From CBDFKF01 sp965248765 (GTDB taxonomy: Bacteria; Pseudomonadota; Alphaproteobacteria; VGEJ01), in assembly GCA_965248765.1 (NCBI GenBank), contig CBDFKF010000004.1, forward strand, positions 310,001 through 374,000: 64,000 bases of DNA, read 5' to 3'. Below are positions 1 to 8,332 of the stretch, piece by piece (within the stretch, counting starts at the first letter, position 1; each line of letters opens with the position of its first letter). A program made the position numbers and the translations under genes. The notes beneath the pieces are model-generated. The model made no database searches. It was not told where the DNA came from and saw nothing but the letters and a program-made list of their open reading frames with translations.

Positions 1-261
1 ACTCCCTTGGGCCCGTACTCCGCCGCCAGCGATTTGGTGAAGTTGATCAGCCCCGCCTTGGCGGCACTGTAGGCGGGGTTGCCGAGCGCCGTCAGGCCGT
101 TGACCGAGGCTATGTTGACGATGACCCCGCCACCTTGCTCCACCATAGCGGGCAGCACCGCCCGTGCGCACAGATAGGGTCCCTTGAGACAGATCTCCAC
201 CTCGCGGTCCCAGTCTGTCGGCTCGGTCTGCGCGATGCTCCCTTTGATCGTGAACGCAGCC
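1..261 (-). pseudogene. SDR-family dehydrogenase, C-terminal half (split by IS21)
   Basis: The minus strand encodes the second half of a short-chain dehydrogenase/reductase. It shows the catalytic Ser region (VNIASVNG) and the YSAAKAGLINFTKS box carrying the Tyr-x3-Lys pair. It runs off the left window edge. The reading frame enters from the IS21 terminus at 262 with the residues AFTIKGSIAQTEPTDWDRE, which normally follow the NNA motif. The Rossmann half is missing here, and a matching orphan N-terminal half that stops at NNA lies at 35508-35799 next to the other IS21 copy. Joining the two with a 2-bp overlap gives a continuous frame. The substrate is unknown. The gene cannot be functional as it stands. 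Confidence 0.85.
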
Positions 262-684
262 TGTTAACGGCGGAGGAATAATGCAGCACGCGGAGCGGCT
301 GGGCGGTCCGGTCGCGGCGGCGCAAAATTGCGCCACCTATAGCCCCTTGTCGGTTGTGGTGAGGGGCATGAGATGTACGGCGTGGAGCTCTATGCGGCGG
401 TTCGTCTGGCGGTTGTCGACGAGGGTCTGAGCCATCACGAGGCGGGCCGTCGGTTCGGCATCGACCGCCGGACGGTGAAGAAGATGCTGAGCTATTCGGC
501 GCCGCCGGGCTACCGGCGGCCCAAGCCGGTCCGGCGGCCCAAGCTGGATGGGTTCACCGGCATCGTCGACGCGATCCTGGAGGCGGACACGGATCCGGAC
601 GTGCCGCGCAAGCAGCGCCACACGGCGCACCGGATCTTCGAGCGGCTGCGGGACGAGCACGGGTTCGCCGGCGGCTATACCATG

Positions 685-2346
685 CAGACCGTGTGGAAAC
701 TCTGGGTGGCGGGGGATTCCGTCCGTCTCATGGCGATGTTAGGGTCCGCCATGAGACACATTCCTGGCGTTGACCGCTCTCAGGTTCTGCTTCTGCCGGA
801 AGCAGTGGACGATTACGTGGGCCGGGATAACCCGGTCCGTTTCATCGATGCCTTCGTGGATGGTTTGGACCTAGCGGCCGCTGGTTTCGAGCGCGCCGCG
901 GCGAAGGCGATAGGTCGTCCCGGCTACGATCCGGCGGACCTGCTGAAGCTCTACATATACGGCTATCTCAATCGGGTACGTTCGAGCCGCCGGCTGGAGG
1001 CAGAGAGCAAGCGTAATCTCGAAGTGATCTGGCTGTTGCGGCGTTTGTCGCCAGACTTCAAGACGATCGCCGATTTCCGGCGGATCAATCGGGCGGCCTT
1101 CCGACAGGTGTTTCGGGAGTTCGTGAGGCTATGCCGCGAACTGGAGCTGTTCGGACGCGAGCTGGTGGCGGTTGACGGTACACGGATCAAGGCAGTGAAC
1201 AGCCGGAAGCGGAACTTCACCAAAGCGAAGCTGGCGAAGGCGTTGGCCGAGAGCGACGAGAGGTTGTCGCGTTATCTCGACCGGCTCGACGAGGCCGACG
1301 AGCAAGACGAGGGCGGCACCGGCGGCGGCGAGGTGGAGCATATCCAGGAGAAGATCGCTGCGATCCAAGGGCGGCGTGAGCGGTTTGAGGAACATCGAGA
1401 CGCGCTGGCTGCGAGTGGCGAGGACCAGCTCTCTTTGACGGATCCGGACAGCCGGGCGATGTACGCCGAGACCCGGGTCGGTGTCGGCTACAACATTCAG
1501 ATCGCCGTGGACGCCAAGCACAAACTGATCGCCGAGCAGCAGGTCCATAACAAGGTCAGCGATCTCGGTCTATTGGCCGAGACGGCGGTGGTGGCCCGTC
1601 GGAACCTGGCCGTCGATCGGATCGACGCGGTCGCCGACGCGGGCTACTTCAAGATCGAGGATATCGAGGCCTGCGAGAATGCCGGCGTCGTGCCGCATGT
1701 GCCCAAGCCCCAGCGCGGATCCACGGTGAGCCAGGGGCTCTTTCCCAAGGAACGCTTCCGCTATGACGGCGGCGAGGACATTTACATCTGCCCCGACGGC
1801 CAACGCCTGGCGCTACACAGCAAGCGCAAGCGCCGCGATCTCTTCTTCGCCAGTTACGCCAATCGCGCCGCGTGCAAGGAGTGCCAACTCAAGTCGAAGT
1901 GTACGAAAAGCGCCTTCCGTCGGGTCCTGCGCTATGTCGACGAAGCGATCCTGGAGCGCATGGCAGAACGATTGGCGGCCCGCCCGGAGCTGCTCGATGC
2001 GCGCCGTGAAAGCGTCGAGCATCCCTTCGGCTCAATCAAACAATGGATGGGCCAGGGTGCCTTCCTGACCCGGCGGCTGGAGAACGTGCGCGGCGAGTTC
2101 AGCATCACGGCGCTGGCTTACAACATCCGCCGCGCGATCTCGCTGGTAGGTGTTCCCGCCTTGATCGCCGCCGCGAGGGCATGAGACGGGAATCAGGCCA
2201 AAATCGAGCGCCGCACATCGATCCACGGAGGCCTGGAGCCCCTTCCACAGGGCTACCGGCGCCAAACCGCCAGATTACGTGGGATCGCCGCAAATCATGG
2301 TTACCTAAACCTCCATCCCCGCCACCCAGAGTTTCCACACGGTCTG
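685..2346 (+). mobile_element. IS1182-family element, complete, inserted in istA
   Basis: The 1662-bp element has 30-bp perfect terminal inverted repeats, beginning CAGACCGTGTGGAAACTCTG at 685-714 and mirrored at 2317-2346. It is flanked by a 4-bp palindromic duplication CATG (681-684 and 2347-2350). Removing the element and one CATG restores the istA reading frame (GGYTM then VKDYV). It encodes one intact transposase (751-2184). A truncated inverted copy lies at 37718-39183. Confidence 0.9.
751..2184 (+). CDS. IS1182-family DDE transposase
   Basis: This 477-residue protein starts at the ATG giving MRHIPGVDRSQVLLLPEAVD. It has an N-terminal DUF772-type segment (DDYVGRDNPVRFIDAFVDGL through GRPGYDPADLLKLYIYGYL). 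The RNase-H-like DDE domain includes LVAVDGTRIKAVNSR for the first Asp, and the C-terminus has VEHPFGSIKQWMG carrying the Glu region. An inserted Cys-rich patch (CKECQLKSKC) is typical of the family. Length and motifs are complete, so this is the only transposase of its family in the window likely to be active. The longer frame beginning at 373 is an istA fragment read through the insertion and is not the true start. Confidence 0.9.
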   Translation: MRHIPGVDRSQVLLLPEAVDDYVGRDNPVRFIDAFVDGLDLAAAGFERAAAKAIGRPGYDPADLLKLYIYGYLNRVRSSRRLEAESKRNLEVIWLLRRLSPDFKTIADFRRINRAAFRQVFREFVRLCRELELFGRELVAVDGTRIKAVNSRKRNFTKAKLAKALAESDERLSRYLDRLDEADEQDEGGTGGGEVEHIQEKIAAIQGRRERFEEHRDALAASGEDQLSLTDPDSRAMYAETRVGVGYNIQIAVDAKHKLIAEQQVHNKVSDLGLLAETAVVARRNLAVDRIDAVADAGYFKIEDIEACENAGVVPHVPKPQRGSTVSQGLFPKERFRYDGGEDIYICPDGQRLALHSKRKRRDLFFASYANRAACKECQLKSKCTKSAFRRVLRYVDEAILERMAERLAARPELLDARRESVEHPFGSIKQWMGQGAFLTRRLENVRGEFSITALAYNIRRAISLVGVPALIAAARA

Positions 2347-3378
2347 CATGGTGAAGGACTATGTGCGTTCCCGGCGGCAGTCGACGCGCGAGGCTTTCGT
2401 TCCACTGCATCACCCGCCGGGCCACGCCCAGGTCGACTTCGGCGAGGCGGTGGTGGAGCTGCCGGGCCGGCGCGAGAAGGTTGCCTTCTTCTGCCTGATC
2501 CTGCCCCATTCCAATGTCTGGTTCGTGAAGGCCTCCCCCCGGGAGACGACGGAGGCATTCCTGGACGGCCATGTCAGCGCCTTCGCCTTCCTCGGCGGGG
2601 TTCCGCGCTCGATCCTCTACGACAACACGACCCTGGCGGTGGCGCGGATCCTGGGCGACGGCACGCGCCTCAGGACGCAGGCGTTCTCACATCTTCAGTC
2701 GCACTATCTGTTCCGCGACCGCTTCGGCAGGGGAGCAGGCGGCGGCGCTGCTCGCCGATCTCGAGGCCCTGCGTGATCTGCCGGCGGTTCCCTTCGAGGC
2801 CTGCGAGCATGTGCCGGGCCAGGTCTCGTCGACGGCCCTGGTGCGCTACCGGCTGGTGGACTACTCGGCACCGGCGGTGCACGCCCACAAGAAGGTGACG
2901 GTCAAGGGCTATGTCGACCGGGTCGAGATCGCGCTCGGCGCCGAGATCGTCGCCCGCCATCGGCGCAGCTATGTCCGCGGCGACGTCGTCTACGACCCGC
3001 TGCACTATCTGTCGCTGCTGGAGAAGAAGCCGGGCGCCCTGGACCAGGCGGCGCCGCTGAGAGGGTGGAAGCTCGATCCGGCCTTCGACACGTTGCGCCG
3101 CCTCCTCAAGGCGCGCTTCGGGCCGCGCGGCAAGCGCGAATACATCCAGGTGCTGCGCCTGCACGAAGACTTCCCGGAACCGCAGGTGGCGGCCGCGGTG
3201 CGCGACGCGGTGAAGCGCCGCCTGATCGGCTTCGACGCCGTCAAGCACCTGCTGCTGGCCCGCATCGAGAGGCGGCCCGTGCATCTCGACCTGTCGCGCT
3301 ATCCGCACCTGCCCCAGCCCTTCGTCGCCGCCACGCGGAGCGCCGACTACGCCACCCCGCTGGCCGGTGGGGCCGGCC

Positions 3379-4143
3379 ATGGTTGAGGCCCCCCGCATCC
3401 TGCTCGAACATCACCTGAAGAGGCTGAAGCTGCCGACCTTCCTGCGGGAATACGAGAAACTGGCGCGCCGGTGCGCGGCCGAGGGCCTGGATCATGTGCG
3501 GTTCCTGGCCCGGCTGGTGGAGATGGAGCTGATCGACCGCGAGCGCCGCCTCGTCGAGCGGCTTATCAAGCAGGCCGGGTTCCCTGTCGTCAAACAGCTT
3601 GAGAGCTTCGATTTCAAGGCGATCCCGGCGCTCAACAAGATGCTGGTGCTGGATCTCGCGCGCGGCGAGTATATCGCGCGCCGCGAGAACCTAATCCTGC
3701 TCGGCCCGAGCGGCGTCGGCAAGACCCATGTCGCTCTCGCCCTCGGCCTCGCCGCCTGCCACAAGGGCCTCGGCGTGCGCTTCGCCACAGCCTCCCATCT
3801 GGTCCACGAGCTGATCGAGGCGCGCGACGAGAAGAGGCTGCTCCGCCTCCAGGCCCAGCTCGCCAGGGTCAATCTCCTGATCGTCGACGAGCTCGGCTAC
3901 GGGCCCCTGTCGCAGACCAGAAGCGAGCTGCTGTTCGACGTCTTCAGCCGGCACTACGAGAACGGCGCCACCATCGTGACCTCAAACCTGCCCTTCCAGG
4001 AATGGACAACGGTGTTCGCCAGCGAGCGCCTCACCGGCGCGCTGCTCGACCGCATCACCCACCATGGCCATATCCTGGAGATCAACGGCGAGAGCTACCG
4101 CCTCAAGCAGAGCCGGTCACGACGCCGGCAACCGTCCGAATAA
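3379..4143 (+). CDS. istB: IS21 helper ATPase IstB (copy A)
   Basis: This 254-residue AAA+ ATPase is the transposition helper of IS21 elements. It has an N-terminal IstB domain (LKRLKLPTFLREYEKLARRC), Walker A GPSGVGKTH, Walker B LLIVDELGY and a C-terminal THHGHILEINGESYRLKQ. The start at 3379 overlaps the end of istA by 8 bp, the usual coupled arrangement. The gene is intact and identical in sequence to copy B (35921-36685, minus strand). With a broken partner istA it could act only with an IstA supplied in trans. Confidence 0.95.
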   Translation: MVEAPRILLEHHLKRLKLPTFLREYEKLARRCAAEGLDHVRFLARLVEMELIDRERRLVERLIKQAGFPVVKQLESFDFKAIPALNKMLVLDLARGEYIARRENLILLGPSGVGKTHVALALGLAACHKGLGVRFATASHLVHELIEARDEKRLLRLQAQLARVNLLIVDELGYGPLSQTRSELLFDVFSRHYENGATIVTSNLPFQEWTTVFASERLTGALLDRITHHGHILEINGESYRLKQSRSRRRQPSE

Positions 4144-4215
4144 CCCCCCGCTTGTCCCCGTCGGCCCACAGCCCCCTCCCGTGGACTACGGGGACAAGCT
4201 ACCACCCAGCCCGCA

Positions 4216-4252
4216 GTACATTTTTACGCCGCCGCGCCGGTACATTTTTACG
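4216..4252. repeat. IS21 subterminal direct repeats
   Basis: Two copies of GTACATTTTTACG (4216-4228 and 4240-4252) lie just inside the right terminus of copy A. The same pair is present in inverted orientation at the start of copy B, just inside 35800. IS21-type elements carry such repeated end motifs as transposase binding sites; that role is family knowledge rather than something shown here. Confidence 0.7.
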
Positions 4253-4306
4253 ACGCCGTTGACACGTGCCTGGCCCAGATCAACGCCGACGATGTGCCAC
4301 GGTGCT

Positions 4307-4993
4307 TTAGACGACATAGCGCAGCCACTCCTTGTCGAGTTCCTTCATCTTGCGGGTCACCTCGTCATCGAGTTTCTTCGGCGTTGGGACATGGCGGTTT
4401 GCCCGCCACGCCGCGAGCGCTACCGCGAAGACAAGATCGTCGAACTGACCCTCGCGCCAGGACTCGGGGTTGCTCAGGTCGATCCGCGGGGGACGCATCT
4501 TGAAGTTCCGCAGCTCGTCCAGTAGCGTCGGGACCAGGTCCAGGGCCTGGGCCATCCTCATGCGGCCGGCCTCGTACAGCACGCGCAGCGCTCCGACCAG
4601 CTCGATCTTCGGCACCCGCCAGTCGTTGCGGTCCAGCTTCTCCTCCAAGACGCCGGCGCCGGTAATGGTCACCACGATCGGCTTGATCTCGTCGCGCACG
4701 AACAGCTCGAGGATCGCCCGCCCGGAGCCCGTCACATCGAGCACCACATCCGCACCCCCACATTTCTCGCCGTCCTCGATTTCGGGTGCCGTCAGGAGCG
4801 TGCCGATGCGGGCCACGATGTCCGGATAACTGACCTCCAACGGCATGCGCTCCAAGTGCCGCAGCCGCAGGGCCGCGGTCTCCGGCTGCCAGCCATCGCC
4901 CTTGTGCACTTCTTGCTCGACCACCGAGATCGCCGTCGCCTGGATGCCGGCTCCGAGCGAAGCACCGATGATGAAATGCGGATATCCGCTCAC
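4307..4993 (-). CDS. Phage terminase large subunit, nuclease domain (split gene)
   Basis: The 228-residue protein starts at a GTG that overlaps the stop of the ATPase-domain gene (GTGA, 4990-4993). It corresponds to the C-terminal RNase-H-like nuclease half of a TerL: a VVLDVTGSGRAILELF segment carries the second acidic residue and FDDLVFAVALAAW the paired Asp near the end. The first catalytic position, usually Asp in a GxDxG context, reads IIGASLGAG, so that acid is missing. Longer in-frame starts to 5164 are antisense readings of the ATPase gene and were rejected. Its 3' end lies only 43 bp from IS21 copy A, so the downstream head genes expected next to a terminase are absent. Confidence 0.7.
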   Translation of the reverse strand: MSGYPHFIIGASLGAGIQATAISVVEQEVHKGDGWQPETAALRLRHLERMPLEVSYPDIVARIGTLLTAPEIEDGEKCGGADVVLDVTGSGRAILELFVRDEIKPIVVTITGAGVLEEKLDRNDWRVPKIELVGALRVLYEAGRMRMAQALDLVPTLLDELRNFKMRPPRIDLSNPESWREGQFDDLVFAVALAAWRANRHVPTPKKLDDEVTRKMKELDKEWLRYVV

Positions 4994-5787
4994 GCCACGC
5001 CCAGGGGCCGCACGTCGGGCTCGCCTGGCGGCGTCTCGAACAACGGCACTACCTCGTCCGTGATGGCTTGCTCGATATCGTCCATGCGAAACACGGCGTC
5101 GACCACGTCGGCGAACTCGCACATGTACTCCTGCCGAAACCACATGTCGCCAAGCGCCCGCCACTCGTCTTCAAGGAACTCCGGCGTGATCCGCGGACAC
5201 TCCGTCGCCGGCACCTCGACGCGGTGCCAGTCATCGCCTTCTCGCCAGGCCTCGTGGAAATGGCCACGCTTGCCGCGCGGTGTTGACATCAGGACCAGCC
5301 GGCCTTTGGAGACCGCGAGCATCGGCCGGATGGCGAGGTACAGCCCGTCGTCAACGTAGGCTGCCTCGTCCTCGATGATCAGGTCGGGAGCGGAGTACCC
5401 TCGCACGGTCTCGCCGGCACCGGGCAGACTGACGACGCGGGAGCGATTCGCGAGCGTGCAGGACGTCGTGTTGTCTTCATCGAGCACCGGCCGCGGTTCT
5501 ATCAGGCGGAGGAAGCCGGTCACTTTAGTGAACAGCTCACGGGACTGCCTAAGTGAAGGGCTCACGAGCAGCACAAGCGACCCTGGCCAGTAGAGCGCCC
5601 TGTGCAGCCCGACGATCGCGGTGCAGGTCGACTTGCCGGCCTGCCGCGAGCAGTTGAGCAGAATCCGTTTGGCCGGCGAGCGCAGCACCGCTGCCTGCCA
5701 GGGGTCGGACTGAAAGCTCAAGCGTTCCTGGGCGAAGGCAACAGGGTCAAGCGCGTGCCGCAGGTCGCCGGCTAACGTCTTAAGCAT
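4990..5787 (-). CDS. Phage terminase large subunit, ATPase domain (split gene)
   Basis: This 265-residue packaging-motor ATPase has an N-terminal adenine-binding/lead segment (LSFQSDPWQAAVLRSPA), a Walker-A-like LNCSRQAGKSTCTA, Walker B LIIEDEAAYVDDGLY and the coupling motif VLMSTPRGKRGHFHEAW. A complete TerL is typically 400-500 residues with the nuclease domain fused. Here the frame ends after the ATPase and the nuclease follows as a separate gene with a GTGA overlap. The ATG at 5787 overlaps the small-subunit gene by 8 bp, so TerS, ATPase and nuclease form one leftward operon. Confidence 0.85.
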   Translation of the reverse strand: MLKTLAGDLRHALDPVAFAQERLSFQSDPWQAAVLRSPAKRILLNCSRQAGKSTCTAIVGLHRALYWPGSLVLLVSPSLRQSRELFTKVTGFLRLIEPRPVLDEDNTTSCTLANRSRVVSLPGAGETVRGYSAPDLIIEDEAAYVDDGLYLAIRPMLAVSKGRLVLMSTPRGKRGHFHEAWREGDDWHRVEVPATECPRITPEFLEDEWRALGDMWFRQEYMCEFADVVDAVFRMDDIEQAITDEVVPLFETPPGEPDVRPLGVA

Positions 5788-6280
5788 GGCCTACCATATG
5801 GCTGGCTCCCACGCCCGCGAGCGCCGCTGCGACTGCAAGGCGGGCCTCTCGGTGGGGTTCGAGCGCAGCCAGGATCGCGACCTGCGCCTGTTGCCATTCC
5901 GTCGTCATGACGACGTTGACCGTGGGGGCGTCCTTGAGCTCACCAGCGAGCTTGCCGAATAGCTCGACACAGCCGCGCGCCTCGCGGATGGCGGCAAGAG
6001 CCACCCGCCGGTCATTGGCGGACTCAGCCTTTTCGAGGATGCCGAAGGCACGGTCGCGGAGATCCCGCACCTGCGCCAATAGGTCGTCGGCGTGGGCAAC
6101 CTCGGCCGCCGATCGAGCCTTCACCAGTGCAGCCGGCAGATGATCGTCGTGATGACGGAGCAGGGCAGTCTTGGACACTGCGAACTGGTCCGCTATGGAC
6201 CGGAAAGGCTGCCGCTCGATCAGTGCCCGATCGATCCCGGCGAGCTCCGGATGACCGCAAATCGTGCATCGGCGCGGCAA
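5780..6280 (-). CDS. Putative phage terminase small subunit (HTH)
   Basis: The 166-residue protein has an N-terminal CTICGHPEL knuckle followed by a helix-turn-helix (FRSIADQFAVSKTALLRHHDDHL), then a helical region (VRDLRDRAFGILEKAESAND) and a C-terminal tail. The position immediately upstream of and overlapping the terminase ATPase gene supports a TerS role, which recognises phage DNA for packaging. TerS proteins are poorly conserved, so the call rests on the HTH plus gene order; another phage regulator remains possible. Confidence 0.6.
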   Translation of the reverse strand: MPRRCTICGHPELAGIDRALIERQPFRSIADQFAVSKTALLRHHDDHLPAALVKARSAAEVAHADDLLAQVRDLRDRAFGILEKAESANDRRVALAAIREARGCVELFGKLAGELKDAPTVNVVMTTEWQQAQVAILAALEPHREARLAVAAALAGVGASHMVGHA

Positions 6281-6482
6281 CTCAGATCGGTCTCGCGTTC
6301 TTGTCGGGATCGGCAGACCGTCTTACATTTCCGGCTGGTCCCGCACCCACGTCGTCACTGAAACGAGGGGGCGGCGTGCGTAGGCCGGATCGTGGGTTAC
6401 CCCCTGCCGGTTCACCGGGGCCTTTCCTCATCCGTCGGTCTCCGTTGTTGCCCTGACCCGCCGCCGCGGCCAGAGTCGGCCG

Positions 6483-7156
6483 ATGCGTGTACTGGCACTC
6501 GCCGTCCTCATGCTTGCGCTCGGCGCCGGGCTTGCGCGTGCCGACGACAAGGCGGCGCTGGTCGACCAGCTGACCGAGAAGTTCCGAGTGACTGTCTTTG
6601 CCAACGAACTCGGCGAGTTCGAGGTTGACCGGATCACGAAGTGGACTACGCCCCTCCGCTATCGCGTCGTCGGCGGCGAGGAGTGGATCGACGAGATCAG
6701 ACTCAATCTCCAGGTCCTTTTCCACTACACGCGCATCAAGATGGAGATCGCCGAGCCAGCCAACGTTGTCGTACATTTCGTCCGCCGCGAGGAGTTCCTG
6801 GGCGTTTTCCGGCGTCATTGGGACCCTGCGATGCCCATGCATGTCGTCGAGGGGGCTTCGTGCATGGCCGCCCACTACATCGACAAGGACCACACGATCG
6901 ACGAGGCTATCGTCGTCGTCGATCGCTTCATATGGGCGCCGTTCATCAAGGGGTGCCTGATCGAGGAAATGACGCAGATCATGGGAATCTCCGGGGACAC
7001 CGACTTGTCTTCAGTGACAGCGACGACATCGAGCGCCTCTCTCAGCACGACAGACTCATCGTGAGAGCGCTGTATGACCGCCGGCTTCCCGCTGGCATGC
7101 CGGAAGATCAAGCCCTGCCGATCGCACGCAAGATTCTCGGCGAGCTCGCGCACTAG
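6483..7156 (+). pseudogene. Secreted DUF2927-like protein, frameshifted
   Basis: The gene starts at ATG 6483 with a clear signal peptide (MRVLALAVLMLALGAGLARA). The mature part resembles DUF2927 proteins (function unknown), including CLIEEMTQIMG. At about 7005 the frame is lost: DTDL is followed in frame by SSVTATTSS and an early stop at 7064. The next frame continues with VFSDSDDIERLSQHDRLIV and LPAGMPEDQALPIARKILGEL to a stop at 7156, the expected family C-terminus. One missing base explains it. It lies on the plus strand inside a cluster of minus-strand phage genes, so it may be a captured cargo gene. Intact length would be about 224 residues. Confidence 0.75.
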
Positions 7157-7681
7157 CGTCCCCTCGACCCACCAACAAACCCTACGCTTGCCACATTGCC
7201 GTGTGGGGCCGGCGTAGCCCCCGAAGCCGGGCCCGCCTAGGCCGCCAAGGCCGCCGGGGCCCCCAGGATAGTCGCCGCGTGCTCTCGACCGGCTAAAGGG
7301 GTTCTTGGCTAGATTGGCCTCGATGCTCGACCGCCCAGCCCTGTTCGCCCGCGCCATCTCCACCGCGCTCGCGTTGTACGTGTCGGCGCGAGATGGCCGA
7401 TCGAACAACGAGGCGAGGACTTGCCGCTGCCAAGAATCCGGGTTTGCCAGATCGCTCGCTGTTTTAGGAATGGCAATCGCCGGGGTGAAGAGACTAGCCA
7501 GCGTTGTGAAGAAGCTCACTGCTCTTCCTGTAGCGCTGTTCGGATCCGCCGTCGCAGGCGCGACGTCGACCGGATTCACACCCTGCATGCCGCCGGGTTG
7601 GAACAGCGAACGGAATGGATCAACGCCCCCGAGCCCTGCTAGGCCGCCAGAGTCCGCGGCTCCGCTCGATGCCGGACGCAA
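6875..7681 (-). CDS. Gly/Pro-rich phage-associated hypothetical protein
   Basis: I do not recognise a family. The frame from a TTG at 7681 encodes a plausible protein for about 160 residues (LDRPSRADTYNASAVEMARAN) ending in a Gly/Pro/Leu-rich tract at about 7205-7270. Beyond that the frame runs antisense to the 3' end of the DUF2927 gene, so the last roughly 90 codons are probably spurious and the original stop may have been lost. Upstream, a short overlapping frame (MTMPNQTFRRIERHPMF) could be the authentic N-terminus joined by a frameshift. The gene lies in the leftward phage operon between the TSCPD and TerS genes. Confidence 0.35.
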   Translation of the reverse strand: MRPASSGAADSGGLAGLGGVDPFRSLFQPGGMQGVNPVDVAPATADPNSATGRAVSFFTTLASLFTPAIAIPKTASDLANPDSWQRQVLASLFDRPSRADTYNASAVEMARANRAGRSSIEANLAKNPFSRSRARGDYPGGPGGLGGLGGPGFGGYAGPTRQCGKRRVCWWVEGTLVRELAENLACDRQGLIFRHASGKPAVIQRSHDESVVLREALDVVAVTEDKSVSPEIPMICVISSIRHPLMNGAHMKRSTTTIASSIVWSLSM

Positions 7682-7716
7682 ACATGGGGTGCCGCTCGAT
7701 GCGACGGAAAGTCTGG

Positions 7717-7803
7717 TTAGGCATGGTCATGTCTCCTCAATGCAGGGTGATTCGCGCGGGCGCTACCGAGGAAGCGGGCCACGTCGCGCGTCGTCGCGGT
7801 CAT
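7717..7803 (-). CDS. Tiny ORF overlapping the TSCPD gene stop
   Basis: This 28-codon frame begins MTATTRDVARFLGSARA. Its ATG overlaps the stop of the upstream TSCPD gene in the ATGA pattern used throughout this phage operon. No family is recognisable; only the overlap geometry and the reading direction support it. Confidence 0.3.
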   Translation of the reverse strand: MTATTRDVARFLGSARANHPALRRHDHA

Positions 7804-8138
7804 GACGCTGCCCCGAGTGCTGCTATCAGATCCATCGCCGCCGCGATCGGCGAGGCCGGCGCGGTTGCCGGCGACCACGGATCGGCCGACGGGACACGCG
7901 ACATCGACTTTGCGAGCGCGGCCGGCGGCGCGCCGTACTGCAGGGCGAGGCTCGCGAGAATGGCAGCGTCGGCGAGTACGGCATCCAGCGCCGAGCCGAC
8001 CTTCGGGCCGGCCATGAAGATCTCGCCTGGCGCGCCATCGCCGAAATAGCCGACCGTTACCGAGAACGTCGCCCCTTCGACCACGATCGCGTGTGTCTCC
8101 GATTCGCGCCGGGTCGAGAGGCCTCGTCGCGCGGTCAT
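7800..8138 (-). CDS. Stand-alone TSCPD-domain protein (RNR C-terminus-like)
   Basis: The 112-residue protein closely resembles the TSCPD domain found at the C-terminus of class II ribonucleotide reductases. It has a beta-rich ATFSVTVGYFGDGAPGEIFM followed by a helical VGSALDAVLADAAILASLAL and QYGAPPAALAKSMSR. None of the radical-site or cofactor domains of a reductase is present, so it is not itself an enzyme of that type. Start and stop overlap neighbouring genes in ATGA fashion (upstream 60-codon gene, downstream 28-codon frame), making it part of the phage replication/packaging operon. Its function is unknown; a role in nucleotide metabolism during phage growth is only a guess. Confidence 0.65.
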   Translation of the reverse strand: MTARRGLSTRRESETHAIVVEGATFSVTVGYFGDGAPGEIFMAGPKVGSALDAVLADAAILASLALQYGAPPAALAKSMSRVPSADPWSPATAPASPIAAAMDLIAALGAAS

Positions 8139-8317
8139 GCCGTCGCCTCCACGTCCCGCCCGAACTCCTCGGCAATCGCCCGGGCCAGATTGCCCTCGAG
8201 ATCGGACGCATGCGTCCGTTTTGCCGCCGGCACCAGCTCGTCGTCGATGGCGAACGGGTTGAAGTCGGGATCGTCAAGCTCGGGTGCTGTGGTCGATTCG
8301 GCGAACAGCTCGCGCAA
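8135..8317 (-). CDS. Small acidic hypothetical phage protein
   Basis: This 60-residue acidic protein (MRELFAESTTAPELDDPDF through HASDLEGNLARAIAEEFGRD) resembles no family I recognise. Its stop overlaps the start of the TSCPD gene by 4 bp and it lies 15 bp downstream of the TubC-like gene, so it is probably co-transcribed. Confidence 0.5.
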   Translation of the reverse strand: MRELFAESTTAPELDDPDFNPFAIDDELVPAAKRTHASDLEGNLARAIAEEFGRDVEATA

Positions 8318-8332
8318 CCTGCGCAGGTCGCC

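Larger units (their letters stand above)
373..3386 (+). pseudogene. istA: IS21 transposase IstA, interrupted and internally deleted
   Basis: The gene starts at ATG 373 (MYGVELYAAVRLAV) with an N-terminal HTH (HHEAGRRFGIDRRTVKKML). It reads in frame to 684, is interrupted by IS1182, and resumes in frame at 2351 (VKDYVRSRRQS), followed by the DDE start (HAQVDFGEAVVELPG). Near 2730 the reading frame breaks: the FRDRFGR segment is followed directly, one frame over, by EQAAALLADLEALRDLPAV. Comparison with the usual IstA layout indicates that about 50-60 residues between these motifs are deleted, including the region normally carrying the last acidic catalytic residue. The identical deletion is in copy B, so it predates the duplication. 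The gene is almost certainly inactive even without the IS1182 insert. Confidence 0.85.
262..4264 (+). mobile_element. IS21-family element, copy A (contains inserted IS1182)
   Basis: The element is bounded by imperfect terminal repeats, TGTTAACGGCG at 262 and the reverse complement of TGTCAACGGCG ending at 4264, and carries istA then istB. Without the IS1182 insert (685-2346 plus the 4-bp duplication) it is about 2.3 kb, normal for IS21. The right end carries an internally repeated GTACATTTTTACG motif (4216-4228 and 4240-4252), typical of the multiple terminal repeats of this family. The flanking bases do not match each other (GCAGCC on the left, CGTGCC on the right), as expected if this copy has recombined with another. 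A near-identical inverted copy starts at 35800. Confidence 0.9.

Noticed and set aside
4307..5164. A 285-codon nuclease-domain protein starting at 5164
   Set aside because: The first roughly 57 codons are Arg-rich out-of-frame readings of the terminase ATPase gene; the GTG at 4993 overlapping its stop is the natural start.
6990..7030. Programmed ribosomal frameshift in the DUF2927-like gene
   Set aside because: There is no slippery heptamer or following structure at the site, and several nearby genes carry similar single-base changes, so mutation is simpler.
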